64,000 nt of DNA from Saccharococcus thermophilus (GCF_011761475.1 NZ_JAASRS010000001.1:2542001-2606000), one strand, 5' to 3'; positions 39,673 to 49,496 are shown, numbered from the stretch's first letter. Numbers and translations: made by a program. Notes: generated by a model from the sequence alone, not told the origin.

Positions 39673-40266
39673 ATGACCGTTCCTACGATAAAATTACTAT
39701 TAGAGCTTCAGGCATTGCAAAATTTCTCCGCCCAGCGCCCAACCACGCCTGAGCAAAATCAATCATGGACATTTACGCAGCTATTGCAGCAATACATTGC
39801 ACAACAATCGGAGCCGCAAGCCCCGCAAGCACCTGAAAATCAACGCACGTTTGCGCCAGCAAGCAACGAAGCGGTATCCAACGTTAAACATGCCGATATC
39901 GATACACTGATCGCCCAAGCTGCCGAAAAATATGATGTGGACGCGCGGCTAATTCGCGCCGTTATTCGCCACGAATCGAATTTTGACCCAAACGCGCGCA
40001 GCCATGCAGGCGCTCTTGGCCTTATGCAGCTGATGCCGAGCACCGCAAAGATGCTTGGAGTCGATAATCCATTCGATCCGGCGCAAAACATTGAAGGCGG
40101 CACAAAATATTTGCGCCAGCTATTGGATCGCTATAACGGCAATGTCTCGCTTGCCCTTGCCGCTTATAACGCCGGTCCCGGCAACGTCGACCGCTACGGA
40201 GGAATTCCGCCGTTTGCCGAAACAAAAGCATACGTGGAAAAAATACTTCGCACCTACTACTCTTAA
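39673..40266 (+). CDS. yjbJ: YjbJ, lytic transglycosylase-like protein
   Basis: The 197-residue protein ends in a 110-residue SLT (goose-lysozyme-like) domain: AVIRHESNFDPNARSHAGAL with the catalytic Glu, GLMQLMPSTAKMLGVDNPFD, and ALAAYNAGPGNVDRYGGIPP. The first 75 residues are Gln/Pro-rich and variable. No signal peptide is obvious, as is the case for B. subtilis YjbJ (CwlQ). It is expected to cleave glycan strands. ATG at 39673 follows ACGGAGGGGTAGCA, inside the yjbK stop region. Confidence 0.88.
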   Translation: MTVPTIKLLLELQALQNFSAQRPTTPEQNQSWTFTQLLQQYIAQQSEPQAPQAPENQRTFAPASNEAVSNVKHADIDTLIAQAAEKYDVDARLIRAVIRHESNFDPNARSHAGALGLMQLMPSTAKMLGVDNPFDPAQNIEGGTKYLRQLLDRYNGNVSLALAAYNAGPGNVDRYGGIPPFAETKAYVEKILRTYYS

Positions 40267-40405
40267 CGCGTTTGCATGTCATTCATTTTATGAAATAATT
40301 GTTTCTTTTTCTTCAAGTCACTTTGTTTGAGATAAATACACTTCATTGCTAAAATAGCAGTAAAATCATTGTACACAATATTTTAGGCAAAAAGGAGCAT
40401 TTGCA

Positions 40406-40819
40406 ATGGCTGAACAATGGCAAACACTTTACGAGGCGATCGGTGGGGAAGAAACGGTTTCAAGGCTTGTGGAGGCTTTTTATAAACGCGTTGCCAAACA
40501 TCCCGATCTAATCCCTATTTTCCCGGATGATTTAACGGAAACGGCGCGAAAGCAAAAACAATTTTTAACTCAATATTTAGGCGGACCGCCGCTTTACACG
40601 CAGGAGCATGGGCATCCAATGCTACGGGCGCGCCATATGCCGTTTGAAATTACACCAACCCGGGCTGAGGCATGGCTTTCCTGCATGCGTGCGGCAATGG
40701 ATGAAATCGGTTTGTCCGGGCCGGCACGCGAACAATTTTATCATCGCCTCCTTTTAACGGCCCAACATATGGTCAATACCCCAGACAATTTGGAAAGAAA
40801 GGAGCATTCCCTTGAATGA
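40406..40819 (+). CDS. yjbI: YjbI, group II truncated haemoglobin
   Basis: A 137-residue truncated globin with [20 protein letters not shown] at the start, [19 protein letters not shown] with the His region around residue 70, and [20 protein letters not shown]. This is typical for group II globins; haem iron ligand His is in the RHMPF segment. It binds oxygen and may supply or sense it. In B. subtilis yjbI and yjbH form one operon, as here (8-bp overlap). ATG at 40406 follows AAAGGAGCATTTGC. Confidence 0.92.
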   Translation: MAEQWQTLYEAIGGEETVSRLVEAFYKRVAKHPDLIPIFPDDLTETARKQKQFLTQYLGGPPLYTQEHGHPMLRARHMPFEITPTRAEAWLSCMRAAMDEIGLSGPAREQFYHRLLLTAQHMVNTPDNLERKEHSLE

Positions 40820-41705
40820 CAAGTTAGCTGGGAAGCCGGCGCCGGAGTGGTGGCACGCTTCCCAGCCGCGTAGCAACGAGAATAAACCGTTGGAGATTTA
40901 CTTGTTTATCGATCCTTTATGCCCAGAATGCTGGGGGCTTGAACCAATTATTAAAAAGCTGGTGATTGAATACGGACGCTTTTTTACATTGAAGCATGTC
41001 CTAGGCGGAAGATTGGCAACGCTCAATACGCGGAAGCGCCAAAAGCCGGAAACAATCGCCAAAGTGTGGGAGCGGACGGCGAGCCGTTCGGGAATGTCAT
41101 GTGATGGAAGCCTATGGCTGGAAAATCCGATTTCTAGCCCGTTTGCCCCATCGATCGCTATCAAAGCGGCAGAATTGCAGGGGAAACGTGCAGGAATCCG
41201 TTTTTTACGCAAACTGCAAGAATTATTGTTTTTGGAAAAACAAAATGTATCCGACATCTCTGTGTTAATCGATTGCGCCACACGCGTCGGATTGGACGTG
41301 GATGAATTCGTTCGTGATTTACAGTCGTCAAGTGCCGCTAAAGCGTTTCAATGCGACTTAAAAATTACCTCAGAGATGGATGTTACTGAAATTCCAACCC
41401 TCGTCTTCTTTAACGAAAATATCGAGGATGAAGGCATTAAAATTTTCGGATGTTATCCTTATGAAATTTACGTCGAACTTATTTATGAAATGCTTGGCTT
41501 CCATCCAGAACCGTCCCCTCCTCCCCCACTCGAGTCATTTTTAAGACATTTCAAATTCGTCGCCACGAAAGAGATTGCCGTTGTTTATAATATGACCGTC
41601 CATGAGGCCGAAAGGGAAATGAAAAAGCTGCAGCTGAAGCAAAAAGTCAAAAAAGTACCGGTAAAACATGGGACATTTTGGCGCTATATTTGTGATGAAA
41701 ACTAA
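40812..41705 (+). CDS. spxH: YjbH/SpxH, adaptor for ClpXP degradation of Spx
   Basis: This DsbA-like adaptor protein (297 residues) binds the global regulator Spx and delivers it to ClpXP. A thioredoxin-type CxxC centre stands in [19 protein letters not shown] (about residue 38). [20 protein letters not shown] holds the cis-Pro. A C-terminal segment (residues 230-297) is basic. The start is TTG at 40812, preceded by AAGGAGCATTCCC within the yjbI coding end; the ATG four bases later is out of frame. The target gene spx is at 48.7-49.1 kb, in the same region. Confidence 0.9.
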   Translation: MNDKLAGKPAPEWWHASQPRSNENKPLEIYLFIDPLCPECWGLEPIIKKLVIEYGRFFTLKHVLGGRLATLNTRKRQKPETIAKVWERTASRSGMSCDGSLWLENPISSPFAPSIAIKAAELQGKRAGIRFLRKLQELLFLEKQNVSDISVLIDCATRVGLDVDEFVRDLQSSSAAKAFQCDLKITSEMDVTEIPTLVFFNENIEDEGIKIFGCYPYEIYVELIYEMLGFHPEPSPPPPLESFLRHFKFVATKEIAVVYNMTVHEAEREMKKLQLKQKVKKVPVKHGTFWRYICDEN

Positions 41706-41707
41706 AA

Positions 41708-41753
41708 AACAACGAGAAAAAGCCCGGCATAAAACCGGGCTTTTTCTCGTTGT
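41708..41753 (+). terminator. Terminator of the yjbI-spxH operon
   Basis: A 17-bp perfect stem (AACGAGAAAAAGCCCGG with its complement) with a 7-base loop, ending in CTTTTTCTCG and further T on the plus strand. Confidence 0.85.
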
Positions 41754-41969
41754 CAAGACAACAAAGGGGATGGGAGAAATTTTTCACGGTCAAACAAAGG
41801 GGTATCAGGTTTTGTGATTTCATTCACGATATTATCTTAACAAATCACTGCAAGTTTTGACAACCACTTTGTGCTTTTGTTCACATTATTGTCATAAATG
41901 TAGAAAAGCGCATGTATTTCTTGGCGCCCTTCATATAATGAAAGTGAATCGGCTAAGGGAGGGGGAAAT

Positions 41970-42167
41970 ATGAAAAAGCGAATGGCGCTGTTTATTTGGG
42001 GATTCGCCGTGCTGGTCGCGTTTTGCTTAAATTTGTTCGGCCTCATGCATCTTATTCCTATGCTTATTACAATGCCGCTTTTATTTTTGACGATTTTCGG
42101 CTTTATCGCCACTTGGAACAGACGCAATCAATTTAAAGGATTTTATCAAAAACGAATGTGGCCTTGA
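41970..42167 (+). CDS. Small membrane protein, unknown
   Basis: ATG at 41970 follows GAGGGGGAAAT. The 65-residue protein has two membrane segments (MALFIWGFAVLVAFCLNLFG and HLIPMLITMPLLFLTIFGFI) with a basic tail (NRRNQFKGFYQKRM). I do not recognise the family. Its stop codon lies in the loop of a terminator shared with pepF. Confidence 0.7.
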   Translation: MKKRMALFIWGFAVLVAFCLNLFGLMHLIPMLITMPLLFLTIFGFIATWNRRNQFKGFYQKRMWP

Positions 42168-42184
42168 CGCCACATTCGTTTTTA
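42150..42184. terminator. Terminator after the small membrane protein gene
   Basis: AACGAATGTGGC pairs perfectly with GCCACATTCGTT across CTTGAC, T-run on the plus strand and A-run on the other side. Confidence 0.8.
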
Positions 42185-42189
42185 CTGAC

Positions 42190-44004
42190 TTAGGATAACA
42201 GCTTTTCCATTTCTTCCAGTTTCTCAGCAAACACTTGGCATGCTTGACGAATCGGTTCCGCACTCGTCATGTCTACTCCAGCTTTTTTCAGCACCTCAAT
42301 CGGATAGTCGGAGCTTCCCGCCTTCAAAAATTCAATATAGCGCTTCACCGCCGGCTCTCCTTCTTCAAGTATTTGTTTGCTTAATGCCGTCGCGGCACTG
42401 AAACCTGTGGCATATTGATATACATAATAATTGTAATAAAAATGCGGAATGCGCGCCCACTCTAAGCCAATTTCCTGATCAACGACAATGTCATCGCCAA
42501 AATATTTTTTATTTAATTCATAATACAGCGAAGTCAATGAATCAGCGGTCAGCGCCTCGCCTTCCTGCGCCTTTATATGAATCATATGTTCAAACTCGGC
42601 AAACATCGTTTGGCGAAAGACCGTGCCGCGAAATCCTTCTAAATAATGGTTCAGTAAATAAACCCGCTTTTTCTCATCATCCATCGTTTTTAATAAATAA
42701 TCATTTAACAGCGCCTCATTGCATGTCGATGCCACCTCGGCGACAAAAATGGAATAGTCCCCATATGGATACGGCTGCGTTTTCCGCGTGTAATAACTGT
42801 GTACGGAATGGCCGAATTCATGGACTAACGTAAATAAATTGTTCACGTTATCTTGCCAATTTAGCAAAATATACGGATGGGTGCCATATGCTCCTGACGA
42901 ATAAGCCCCGCTCCGTTTTCCTTTATTTTCGCGCACATCGACCCAGCGGTTTTCCAGCCCTTCTTTCACAATGCTGAGGTATTCTTCGCCAAGAGGGGTA
43001 AGCGCTTTTAGCATATATTCTTTCGCTTCTTCATACGTGACTTCCATTTTCACGTCTTGGACAAGCGGCGTGTATAGATCATACATATGGAGTTCATCAA
43101 GTCCAAGCACTTTTTTGCGCAGGCGGACATAGCGGTGCAACAGCGGCAAATGCTCATGGACCGTTTCAATCAAATTATCGTAGACACTTTCCGGAATGTT
43201 GTTGCTGCTTAATGCCGCTTCCCGCGCTGATTTATAGCGGCGGACGCGCGCGAAAAAGTTATCTTTTTTCACCGTGCCGGCGAGCGTGCTGGCAAACGTG
43301 TTTTTATATTTTTCATACGTGTCGTATACCGCTTTAAACGCATCGCGGCGCACACGGCGGTCCGTGCTTTCTAAGAAGCGGATAAAGCGGCCGTGCGTCA
43401 CTTCCACTTCTTCGCCATTTTCGTCAATAATCGTCGGAAACGTTAAATCCGCATTATTCAGCATGCTAAAAGTAGACGCGGACGATTGCATTACCTCTGC
43501 CGCTTGGGCGAGCAGCGCCTCTTCCTCTGCCGACAACACGTGCGGGCGCTGGCGGTTAATTTCGTCTAACGCGTGTTCGTACAGTTTCAATTCTTGTTTC
43601 TCTTCTAAAAACGAACGCAATTTCGCCTCATCGATCGCTAAAATTTCCGGAACGATAAACGCCATCGCGCTCGACGCTTCGCTGTACAAACTTGTCGCCC
43701 GATCGTTGAGCCCTTGGTAAAAAGCGTTTGTCGTATCTTGGTCATAGCGCATATGCGCATATGTATACAGCTTGCCAAGCCGCATCGACACTTCGTCTTG
43801 ATATTGGAGCGCTTCGTACAACGTATCCGCCGATTCTCCCAACCGGCCTTGATACTCCGCTAATTTCGGGATCATTTTTTTCACTTCTTGAAATTCTTGC
43901 TCCCACGCTTCGTCCGTCGGAAAAATGTCTTCTAAACGCCAAGTTTCCTCAACAGGAATTTCGCTGCGTAACGGCAGCGATTTTTTCGTTTGTTTCGCTT
44001 CCAT
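42190..44004 (-). CDS. pepF: Oligoendopeptidase F (M3 family)
   Basis: A 604-residue cytoplasmic zinc peptidase that cleaves oligopeptides of about 7-17 residues. The zinc motif is TLVHEFGHSVHSYY (HExxH about residue 390), with the third ligand Glu in SIFVAEVASTCNEALLNDYL. The protein starts MEAKQTKKSLPLRSEIPVEE at ATG 44004 (AAAGGAGGTTGCTG). B. subtilis YjbG (PepF) has the same neighbours. It may supply amino acids from peptides imported by the opp transporter further right. Confidence 0.95.
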   Translation of the reverse strand: MEAKQTKKSLPLRSEIPVEETWRLEDIFPTDEAWEQEFQEVKKMIPKLAEYQGRLGESADTLYEALQYQDEVSMRLGKLYTYAHMRYDQDTTNAFYQGLNDRATSLYSEASSAMAFIVPEILAIDEAKLRSFLEEKQELKLYEHALDEINRQRPHVLSAEEEALLAQAAEVMQSSASTFSMLNNADLTFPTIIDENGEEVEVTHGRFIRFLESTDRRVRRDAFKAVYDTYEKYKNTFASTLAGTVKKDNFFARVRRYKSAREAALSSNNIPESVYDNLIETVHEHLPLLHRYVRLRKKVLGLDELHMYDLYTPLVQDVKMEVTYEEAKEYMLKALTPLGEEYLSIVKEGLENRWVDVRENKGKRSGAYSSGAYGTHPYILLNWQDNVNNLFTLVHEFGHSVHSYYTRKTQPYPYGDYSIFVAEVASTCNEALLNDYLLKTMDDEKKRVYLLNHYLEGFRGTVFRQTMFAEFEHMIHIKAQEGEALTADSLTSLYYELNKKYFGDDIVVDQEIGLEWARIPHFYYNYYVYQYATGFSAATALSKQILEEGEPAVKRYIEFLKAGSSDYPIEVLKKAGVDMTSAEPIRQACQVFAEKLEEMEKLLS

Positions 44005-44083
44005 TTCAGCAACCTCCTTTGGAAAATTATATCATAAATCATATTCGCTTTTTTACTATCATTTCCTGTTTTAGAGTAAATGT

Positions 44084-45349
44084 TTACGGCCAGTTCTTAC
44101 CGCTGTTTTTGCCCAGTTCCAGTTCCCGCACGTAATCGCGAAGCGACGGCGTTATTTTTATTTGCTCGGCCATCTGCTTATCTTGCTTTATCACTTCATC
44201 CATGGTTGTCGGAAACGTAAGCGGTTTTACAAAACGAATCGCATGGCGGTTTTCCCACTGGATATAGCCTAGCCTTGTGAGCAATTGCAAATACTCATAA
44301 ACCGCCTGTGTATAGCGCTGTCCTGTGGCAAGCGGCAGCACACGGAACGCAACCCGCCCCATCCGTATTTTTTCCTCGATGAAACGGTAAATAGAATGGA
44401 GCGAAATAGTCCGCCCTTCCGACCGCAGCAATGGAATCAACACATATGTTTGCCAAATAAACGGCGGGGTTTCTAACAAATAGCCATGGTGAAGCGGCCA
44501 TCCTGCTTCCGTGGGAAAAAGGGAAGGGATGATGCCAGAACGGTAAAAATCGGCGCAAATTTGCCTCGTTGCTTTACTCGGGTATAAAGTAAACGTAACA
44601 CGCCATTGCTTTTTATGATGCAGCCACTCGTCCCAAAATGACGGTGGCAGCGAACTAGCAGAAGAAAAAAGCAAATCAGAGAATGAAAGCGAATGTAACG
44701 GGAAAACGAGCGGAATGGCAAAGGCGCGGCGAACGGATAGCGGAATAAGATGAACAAGGCGGGTAAGCTGTTTGGTGTGCGGACAGTAGTAAAAAAGAAG
44801 CGGGCGGGGAACAAACGGAAAATGATGGGCAAACATCCACTGAAAGCGTGGGATTGTAACATGATGGGGCGTATTGGAATGGTGGCGCAAATGGTGGGCG
44901 CCGAGAATCCAAATCGGACGAATCCCTCTTGTACGATAGGAATGATTGCGTTTTTGAAACAACGGTTCACTAATCGTTGAACATTGATATTCCAAGGCAT
45001 AAGCGTGGTGGCGATACGGAACGAAAATGTCTGGCCGCTGCTGGGCCGATGGCAAATATGGCTCCAATTTGGCCGGTATGCCTTGTTGCTTAAGCCATTC
45101 AAATAAATCCAACTTTCCGGTTAAATGGCGAGCGGACTCTGGTTCATGTTCATACGGACAAGCGGTGCCTTTTTTATGGGCAAAATGCGGAATTCGATGA
45201 TTGCCGAGCTTTAATACTACTTCCTGCCGGCATGCGGGGCAAAAGAACGTTTCACTTTTCTTTAACGAAATCAGCCTTTCTTTTGTCCACCTTCCTGCTA
45301 ACGAAACGATTTCCCCATTTTGCAACATCGCAATCAGCAAAGCGATCAC
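44084..45349 (-). CDS. coiA: Competence protein CoiA
   Basis: CoiA is a nuclease-like protein needed for processing of incoming DNA during natural transformation. The 421-residue protein has an N-terminal zinc finger-like part (ETFFCPACRQEVVLKLGNHR, FAHKKGTACPYE with the HF-H-C pattern), a nuclease domain with LEPYLPSAQQRPDIFVPYRH and YALEYQCSTISEPLF (D-(x)-E-x-Q type), and a long C-terminal region. Start is GTG at 45349 or a close TTG, with AGGAAAGG upstream. The gene is intact, so competence may be present. Confidence 0.9.
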   Translation of the reverse strand: MIALLIAMLQNGEIVSLAGRWTKERLISLKKSETFFCPACRQEVVLKLGNHRIPHFAHKKGTACPYEHEPESARHLTGKLDLFEWLKQQGIPAKLEPYLPSAQQRPDIFVPYRHHAYALEYQCSTISEPLFQKRNHSYRTRGIRPIWILGAHHLRHHSNTPHHVTIPRFQWMFAHHFPFVPRPLLFYYCPHTKQLTRLVHLIPLSVRRAFAIPLVFPLHSLSFSDLLFSSASSLPPSFWDEWLHHKKQWRVTFTLYPSKATRQICADFYRSGIIPSLFPTEAGWPLHHGYLLETPPFIWQTYVLIPLLRSEGRTISLHSIYRFIEEKIRMGRVAFRVLPLATGQRYTQAVYEYLQLLTRLGYIQWENRHAIRFVKPLTFPTTMDEVIKQDKQMAEQIKITPSLRDYVRELELGKNSGKNWP

Positions 45350-45414
45350 ATCCTTTCCTCATCAGGGATATGATAAATATTTCAACAAAAGCAGCGGTTT
45401 TTCCTATCGTCGAA

Positions 45415-45447
45415 ATAAAAAATGCCGGGCATCACCCGGGCGCATGC
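45415..45447 (-). terminator. Terminator of cls
   Basis: A G+C-rich hairpin (GCGCCCGGG with GCCCGGC) on the minus strand, followed by TTTTTT, just after the cls stop codon. Confidence 0.7.
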
Positions 45448-46956
45448 CTACAGCAAAGGCGACAACAGCCGTGATATCGACTCCGCAATGCGAATCGATA
45501 ACGGACGCCGCTGAAAGGCTTCATAATCGATTTCATTTGCATCGCTGAGGTCTTCCATAAAATCAGCGACAAGCTTGTTCGTGCTGTCAGTATGGTACAA
45601 GAACGCATTGACTTCAAAATTGAGGTGAAAGCTGCGCATATCCATGTTCGCCGTGCCGATGGATGCTAACTCGCCATCAACGATCATCACTTTGCTGTGC
45701 AAAAATCCTTTTCCATATTCATAAATTTTTACACCAGCTTCCAATAATTCAGGAAAATAAGACCTGGAAGCATAAAAGACAATCTTTTTATCCGGCCGCT
45801 TTGGCGCTAAAATGCGGACATCAATTCCGCTCAAAGCGGCAACCTTTAACGCCGTTAAAATGTCCTCATCAGGCACAAAGTACGGAGAAGCAATCCAAAT
45901 CGACCGCTGTGCCGACGTAATCATGGCGAAATATAATTGCTTAATTACTTCCCATTTTTGGTCAGGCCCCCCAGCGATTAATTGAATCCCTCCTTGGCCT
46001 TCATAATGGACTAGTTCAGGCGATAAGTATTCTGGGGTAAATAACTTTTCTTCGGTCATATAATACCAGTCTTGCAAAAAAATAAGCTGCAGCGTCCGCA
46101 CCGCTTCTCCGTGAATCCATAAATGCGTGTCACGCCAAAAACCAAAATATTTATTTTTCCCCAAATACTCATCACCGATATTTAATCCTCCAACGAATCC
46201 AGTTGTTCCATCAATGACGATAATTTTCCGGTGGTTACGAAAATTAATTTTATTGTTTAAAAATGGAAGACGAACAGGCGAGAACGGAATCATTTCCACT
46301 CCAGCATCACGCAACTCTTGAATGTACGACTTCGATAATTTCCAGCTGCCAACTGCATCATAAAGAAACCGGATATGTACTCCTTGTTTGGCCTTTTCCA
46401 TTAAAATCTTTTTTAGTTGTTGTCCTACTTCATCGTGACGGACAATATAATATTCCAAATGAATATGGTGTTTTGCTTTTTTCAGCTCGTCAAAAATGGT
46501 AGAAAAAGTTTCTTGACCATTCGTCAGCACCTTCGTTTTTGAAGCGAGGGAAACAGGGCTTTTTCCAATATGGTAAGCAAGATGAAGCAATGGACGCTGA
46601 TGCTCCGCAATTGGCAACTGTGTGATGTTCCATTTTGTCTGCACTTGAAATTTTAAAAATGTCTCTTCATCAAATTCCGCTTTCTTTTTAAAACGACGCT
46701 GTTGCCAGTAATTCCTTCCAAATAGTAAATAAAACAAAAAACCAACAAGCGGAAAGCTCCCTAACACAGCAAGCCAGGCAATCGTCTGGGCTGGTTTGCG
46801 ATTTTCTAAAGAAATAACAAAGGCGATAAAAACGACCGAACAAGAAATCAACACACTTAAAACGCCAAGCAGCTTTCCTTCCCAATAATTTTTTGTCAAA
46901 AATAAAAAAATTGCCACTATTAACGCAAAAATAATAACCCTTAACGCGTTTCTCAA
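45448..46956 (-). CDS. cls: Cardiolipin synthase
   Basis: A 502-residue membrane enzyme that makes cardiolipin from two phosphatidylglycerols. Two N-terminal membrane segments (residues about 5-25 and 35-60) are followed by two phospholipase-D HKD motifs: NHRKIIVIDGTTGFVGGLNI (about 240) and LHSKVMIVDGELASIGTANM (about 420). The ATG at 46956 lies behind GTAGGGGGAAC. The gene is between coiA and mecA and reads in the same direction; whether it corresponds to clsA or to the ywiE/ywjE paralogues was not decided. Confidence 0.93.
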   Translation of the reverse strand: MRNALRVIIFALIVAIFLFLTKNYWEGKLLGVLSVLISCSVVFIAFVISLENRKPAQTIAWLAVLGSFPLVGFLFYLLFGRNYWQQRRFKKKAEFDEETFLKFQVQTKWNITQLPIAEHQRPLLHLAYHIGKSPVSLASKTKVLTNGQETFSTIFDELKKAKHHIHLEYYIVRHDEVGQQLKKILMEKAKQGVHIRFLYDAVGSWKLSKSYIQELRDAGVEMIPFSPVRLPFLNNKINFRNHRKIIVIDGTTGFVGGLNIGDEYLGKNKYFGFWRDTHLWIHGEAVRTLQLIFLQDWYYMTEEKLFTPEYLSPELVHYEGQGGIQLIAGGPDQKWEVIKQLYFAMITSAQRSIWIASPYFVPDEDILTALKVAALSGIDVRILAPKRPDKKIVFYASRSYFPELLEAGVKIYEYGKGFLHSKVMIVDGELASIGTANMDMRSFHLNFEVNAFLYHTDSTNKLVADFMEDLSDANEIDYEAFQRRPLSIRIAESISRLLSPLL

Positions 46957-46991
46957 CGAAGTTCCCCCTACCTATAAGCATGATAACGGAG

Positions 46992-47021
46992 AAAACGCCG
47001 ATTCCAAGAACGAAATCGGCG
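46992..47021 (-). terminator. Terminator of mecA
   Basis: Minus strand CGCCGATT pairs with AATCGGCG, T-run TTTTC follows. It lies 15 bp after the mecA stop. Confidence 0.75.
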
Positions 47022-47035
47022 GGCTTTTCAGGCGT

Positions 47036-47722
47036 CTATTTCAACGGAAAGTATGTTTTCAGCGTTTCTAGAGCATTGTCATGAATGATTTCTTTTCCAT
47101 ATTCCTCTAAACGATAAATGGTTACTTGCGAATCCGTTCCATATTCTAAAAGCAAGCTTAGTATATTGTCAATTTCATGCTCTGTATAATCTTCTTCATT
47201 AAACTGGACAAACAAGTAGTAACGATCCTCAAATTGGAATAAACGGTTAGCAAGTTCGGTGAAATCAGCGCGATGGGCAAGGGCAATAACATCTTCAATA
47301 TCTTTGAAACAAATCGTAAACTGGAGAATTTCATGATCATTGCCGTCCGTGAAGGACTCATCCTCATGCGCAATATCGAAATGATGGTCTAAAAACGCTT
47401 CGATTTTTCCATCGATCGAAACGGAAAAATCGCGCAATTTGTCTTCTGGGAGCGGAAGTTCCAGTTTGCTGCCATCTTTTGATAACTGCGCTTTCGTCAC
47501 CAACACTTCTAACCCTTTTTCTAACGCTTGTACTTGAATCCAAAGAGGACCGTCAAGCAAAAAATCCCCTTCACTATGGACCTCATCCATCATTTCCCAA
47601 AACAGTTCTTCGCTGCGCTCCCGGTTATACCAAATTTCTTCGCGGTCAAAACCGCGTTCCTCTATATCAACGTAAGAAATATAAAACTTGACTGTATGTT
47701 CGTTAATGCGTTCTATTTCCAT
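47036..47722 (-). CDS. mecA: Adaptor protein MecA
   Basis: MecA binds ComK and other proteins and delivers them to the ClpC-ClpP protease. The 228-residue protein starts MEIERINEHTVKFYISYVDI (N-terminal substrate-binding domain, residues 1-80), then an acidic linker, and a C-terminal ClpC-binding domain (from about 120, ITICFKDIEDVIALAHRADF-like and LYLFVQFNEEDYTEHEIDNI-like parts). ATG at 47722 follows GGAGAGCTTGATAA. Together with coiA it suggests the ComK-dependent competence circuit exists here. Confidence 0.95.
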   Translation of the reverse strand: MEIERINEHTVKFYISYVDIEERGFDREEIWYNRERSEELFWEMMDEVHSEGDFLLDGPLWIQVQALEKGLEVLVTKAQLSKDGSKLELPLPEDKLRDFSVSIDGKIEAFLDHHFDIAHEDESFTDGNDHEILQFTICFKDIEDVIALAHRADFTELANRLFQFEDRYYLFVQFNEEDYTEHEIDNILSLLLEYGTDSQVTIYRLEEYGKEIIHDNALETLKTYFPLK

Positions 47723-47935
47723 TTATCAAGCTCTCCCTTCCGAAAAAAGAATAAAATGAAGGGATTTGTACCCCCAGAAATTCTACTTAAATACAAGATT
47801 ATGTCTTGTACCTCTATTTTATGATAAAAAGCGAAAGAAGGGAAATAAAAAAACGCCTTTTTAAAAATTGGTTATGAAATAAAACATGTCCTACTATAAT
47901 GATGATGAAGACGAATGAAACGAGGGACTTGCAAG

Positions 47936-48604
47936 ATGGACGATTATGTGATTTCGATTCTGCTCATCATTGGCATCGATATTATTCTCGGTGGGGACAA
48001 CGCGGTTGTCATCGCATTGGCAAGCCGAAAGCTGCCGGAACAAAAGCGAAATATCGCGATTATCCTCGGCACCGCGTTAGCCATTTTCGTTCGCATTCTT
48101 TTAACGGTCACAGTGGTGATGCTATTAAAAATTCCTTTTTTGCAGCTAATCGGCGGTTGTATTTTACTTTGGATTTCTTTCAAGCTGCTCGTGCAAAAAG
48201 AAGAATCACACGCATCGATCAAATCAGAAACATCGCTTTGGAAGGCAATACAAACGATTGTGACAGCCGATGTTGTCATGGGGTTGGACAATGTGATCGC
48301 GATCGCTGGAGCTGCTCAAGGCCATACTGTCCTCGTGGTCTTTGGCTTCTTGTTTTCTGTTCCTATTATCATTTTAGGCAGCAAACTCATTCTTTATGCG
48401 ATGGAACGTTACTCCTTCCTTATTTACATTGGCGGAGCGTTATTAGCCTATACTGCCGGGAAAATGATCACTGCCGAACAGCAAATCCGCCATTTATATG
48501 ACAATGATTTCGCATGGGAAACCGTATTCCCATTTGCTACGGCTGGACTGACGGTACTGCTTGGCTTCATGGTTAATCGGCGCAAGTTTCATCGTTGGAC
48601 CTAA
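47936..48604 (+). CDS. yjbE: YjbE, TerC-family integral membrane protein
   Basis: The 222-residue protein has about seven membrane segments and the conserved acid pairs of the TerC family, GIDIILGGDNAVVIALASR (residues 12-30) and ADVVMGLDNVIAIAGAAQG (about 115-133). TerC proteins export metals such as manganese or help metallation of exported enzymes. The ATG at 47936 has GAGGGAC upstream and begins MDDYVISILLIIGI. I looked for a yybP-ykoY manganese riboswitch in front and saw none. Confidence 0.9.
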   Translation: MDDYVISILLIIGIDIILGGDNAVVIALASRKLPEQKRNIAIILGTALAIFVRILLTVTVVMLLKIPFLQLIGGCILLWISFKLLVQKEESHASIKSETSLWKAIQTIVTADVVMGLDNVIAIAGAAQGHTVLVVFGFLFSVPIIILGSKLILYAMERYSFLIYIGGALLAYTAGKMITAEQQIRHLYDNDFAWETVFPFATAGLTVLLGFMVNRRKFHRWT

Positions 48605-48635
48605 ACCTCGTCCTCTTGGTCATTTAGATGATAAA

Positions 48636-48674
48636 AAACTTCTACATGGCGAACCATGTAGAAGTTTTTTATCT
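48636..48674. terminator. Bidirectional terminator between yjbE and spx
   Basis: AAAAAACTTCTACATGG pairs perfectly with CCATGTAGAAGTTTTTT around CGAA; 17-bp stem with A and T tails on both sides. Confidence 0.88.
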
Positions 48675-49073
48675 TTATTCGTTAACGAGGCGTTGTGCTT
48701 GGCGAAGCTGATATGCACGCACTTTGCGCGGCAAGAAACGGCGAATTTCGTCCTCGTTGTAGCCGACTTGAAGCCGTTTTTCATCAATAATAATCGGTCT
48801 CCGCAAAATTCCCGGATTTTTTTGAATCAGCTCATATAAATCTTGAAGCGGCAATGTTTCAAGATTTATATTCAACTTTTGAAACACTTTGGATCTTGTG
48901 GAAATAATCTCGTCGGTTCCCGTTTCTGTCATACGCAAAATTTCCTTAATCTCCTCAATCGTTAACGGTTCGGAGAAAATATTGCGTTCAACATAAGGAA
49001 TATTATGCTTTTCTAGCCATGCTTTCGCTTTTCGGCATGACGTGCAACTTGGCGAAACATACAATTTCACCAT
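48675..49073 (-). CDS. spx: Transcriptional regulator Spx
   Basis: Spx is the disulfide-stress regulator that binds the RNA polymerase alpha subunit. The 132-residue ArsC-like protein starts [20 protein letters not shown] with the redox switch CTSC at residues 10-13, and contains the RPI segment [23 protein letters not shown] at 49073 follows AAAAGGAGTG; a GTG three codons earlier overlaps that site. Its proteolytic adaptor gene spxH lies 7 kb to the left. The upstream 49083-49320 region contains no protein gene. Confidence 0.95.
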   Translation of the reverse strand: MVKLYVSPSCTSCRKAKAWLEKHNIPYVERNIFSEPLTIEEIKEILRMTETGTDEIISTRSKVFQKLNINLETLPLQDLYELIQKNPGILRRPIIIDEKRLQVGYNEDEIRRFLPRKVRAYQLRQAQRLVNE

Positions 49074-49082
49074 ATATCTCAC

Positions 49083-49496
49083 TCCTTTTCAACAAGGATC
49101 ACCTTGTCTTCTATACCAAATAGAACGAACTAACTATCATGATACATCAAACCTATGCACGATGGAAATCGGCACGTTCTAGCGTACCCTTCGTGTAGAC
49201 GATCACTCTTGTTCAGCTAGAACCTTCATGGACAAACACCACATAGTGCTTTGCGTCCTACTGGCTCGGTCTAAAACCGCTTCTCATTCCAGCAAAATGA
49301 CTCAAGCCATAGGCTTATTGTCAATTAATTGCAATTTGGAATTAGTCTAACATGATATATTATACAATAAATGCGTAAATAAAGATATAGTTTTTCAAAA
49401 AAGTCTCGTATTTTCCCCTTTAATTTTCGCCGCTTCTTCCAATAAACAGAAAAAACATCTACAATAACATTAGAACGATAATAAGGGGGCAGGATC
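49083..49496. other. Non-coding region upstream of spx with possible structured RNA
   Basis: Between spx and a small rightward gene lie 413 bp. About 49130-49320 is less A+T-rich than usual intergenic DNA, carries no reading frame, and holds a perfect inverted repeat (GTTCTAGC near 49176 with GCTAGAAC near 49220) and smaller stems such as CGGT-CTAAA-ACCG near 49270. It could be a small RNA, a long spx leader or the non-coding end of an IS200/IS605 element. The remainder is A+T-rich. Confidence 0.4.

Noticed and set aside
40816-41705. ATG at 40816 as start of spxH
   Set aside because: It is one base out of frame; the in-frame start is the TTG at 40812.
47820-47936. Manganese (yybP-ykoY) riboswitch before the TerC-family gene
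   Set aside because: The 115 bp upstream are A+T-rich and lack the conserved loops.
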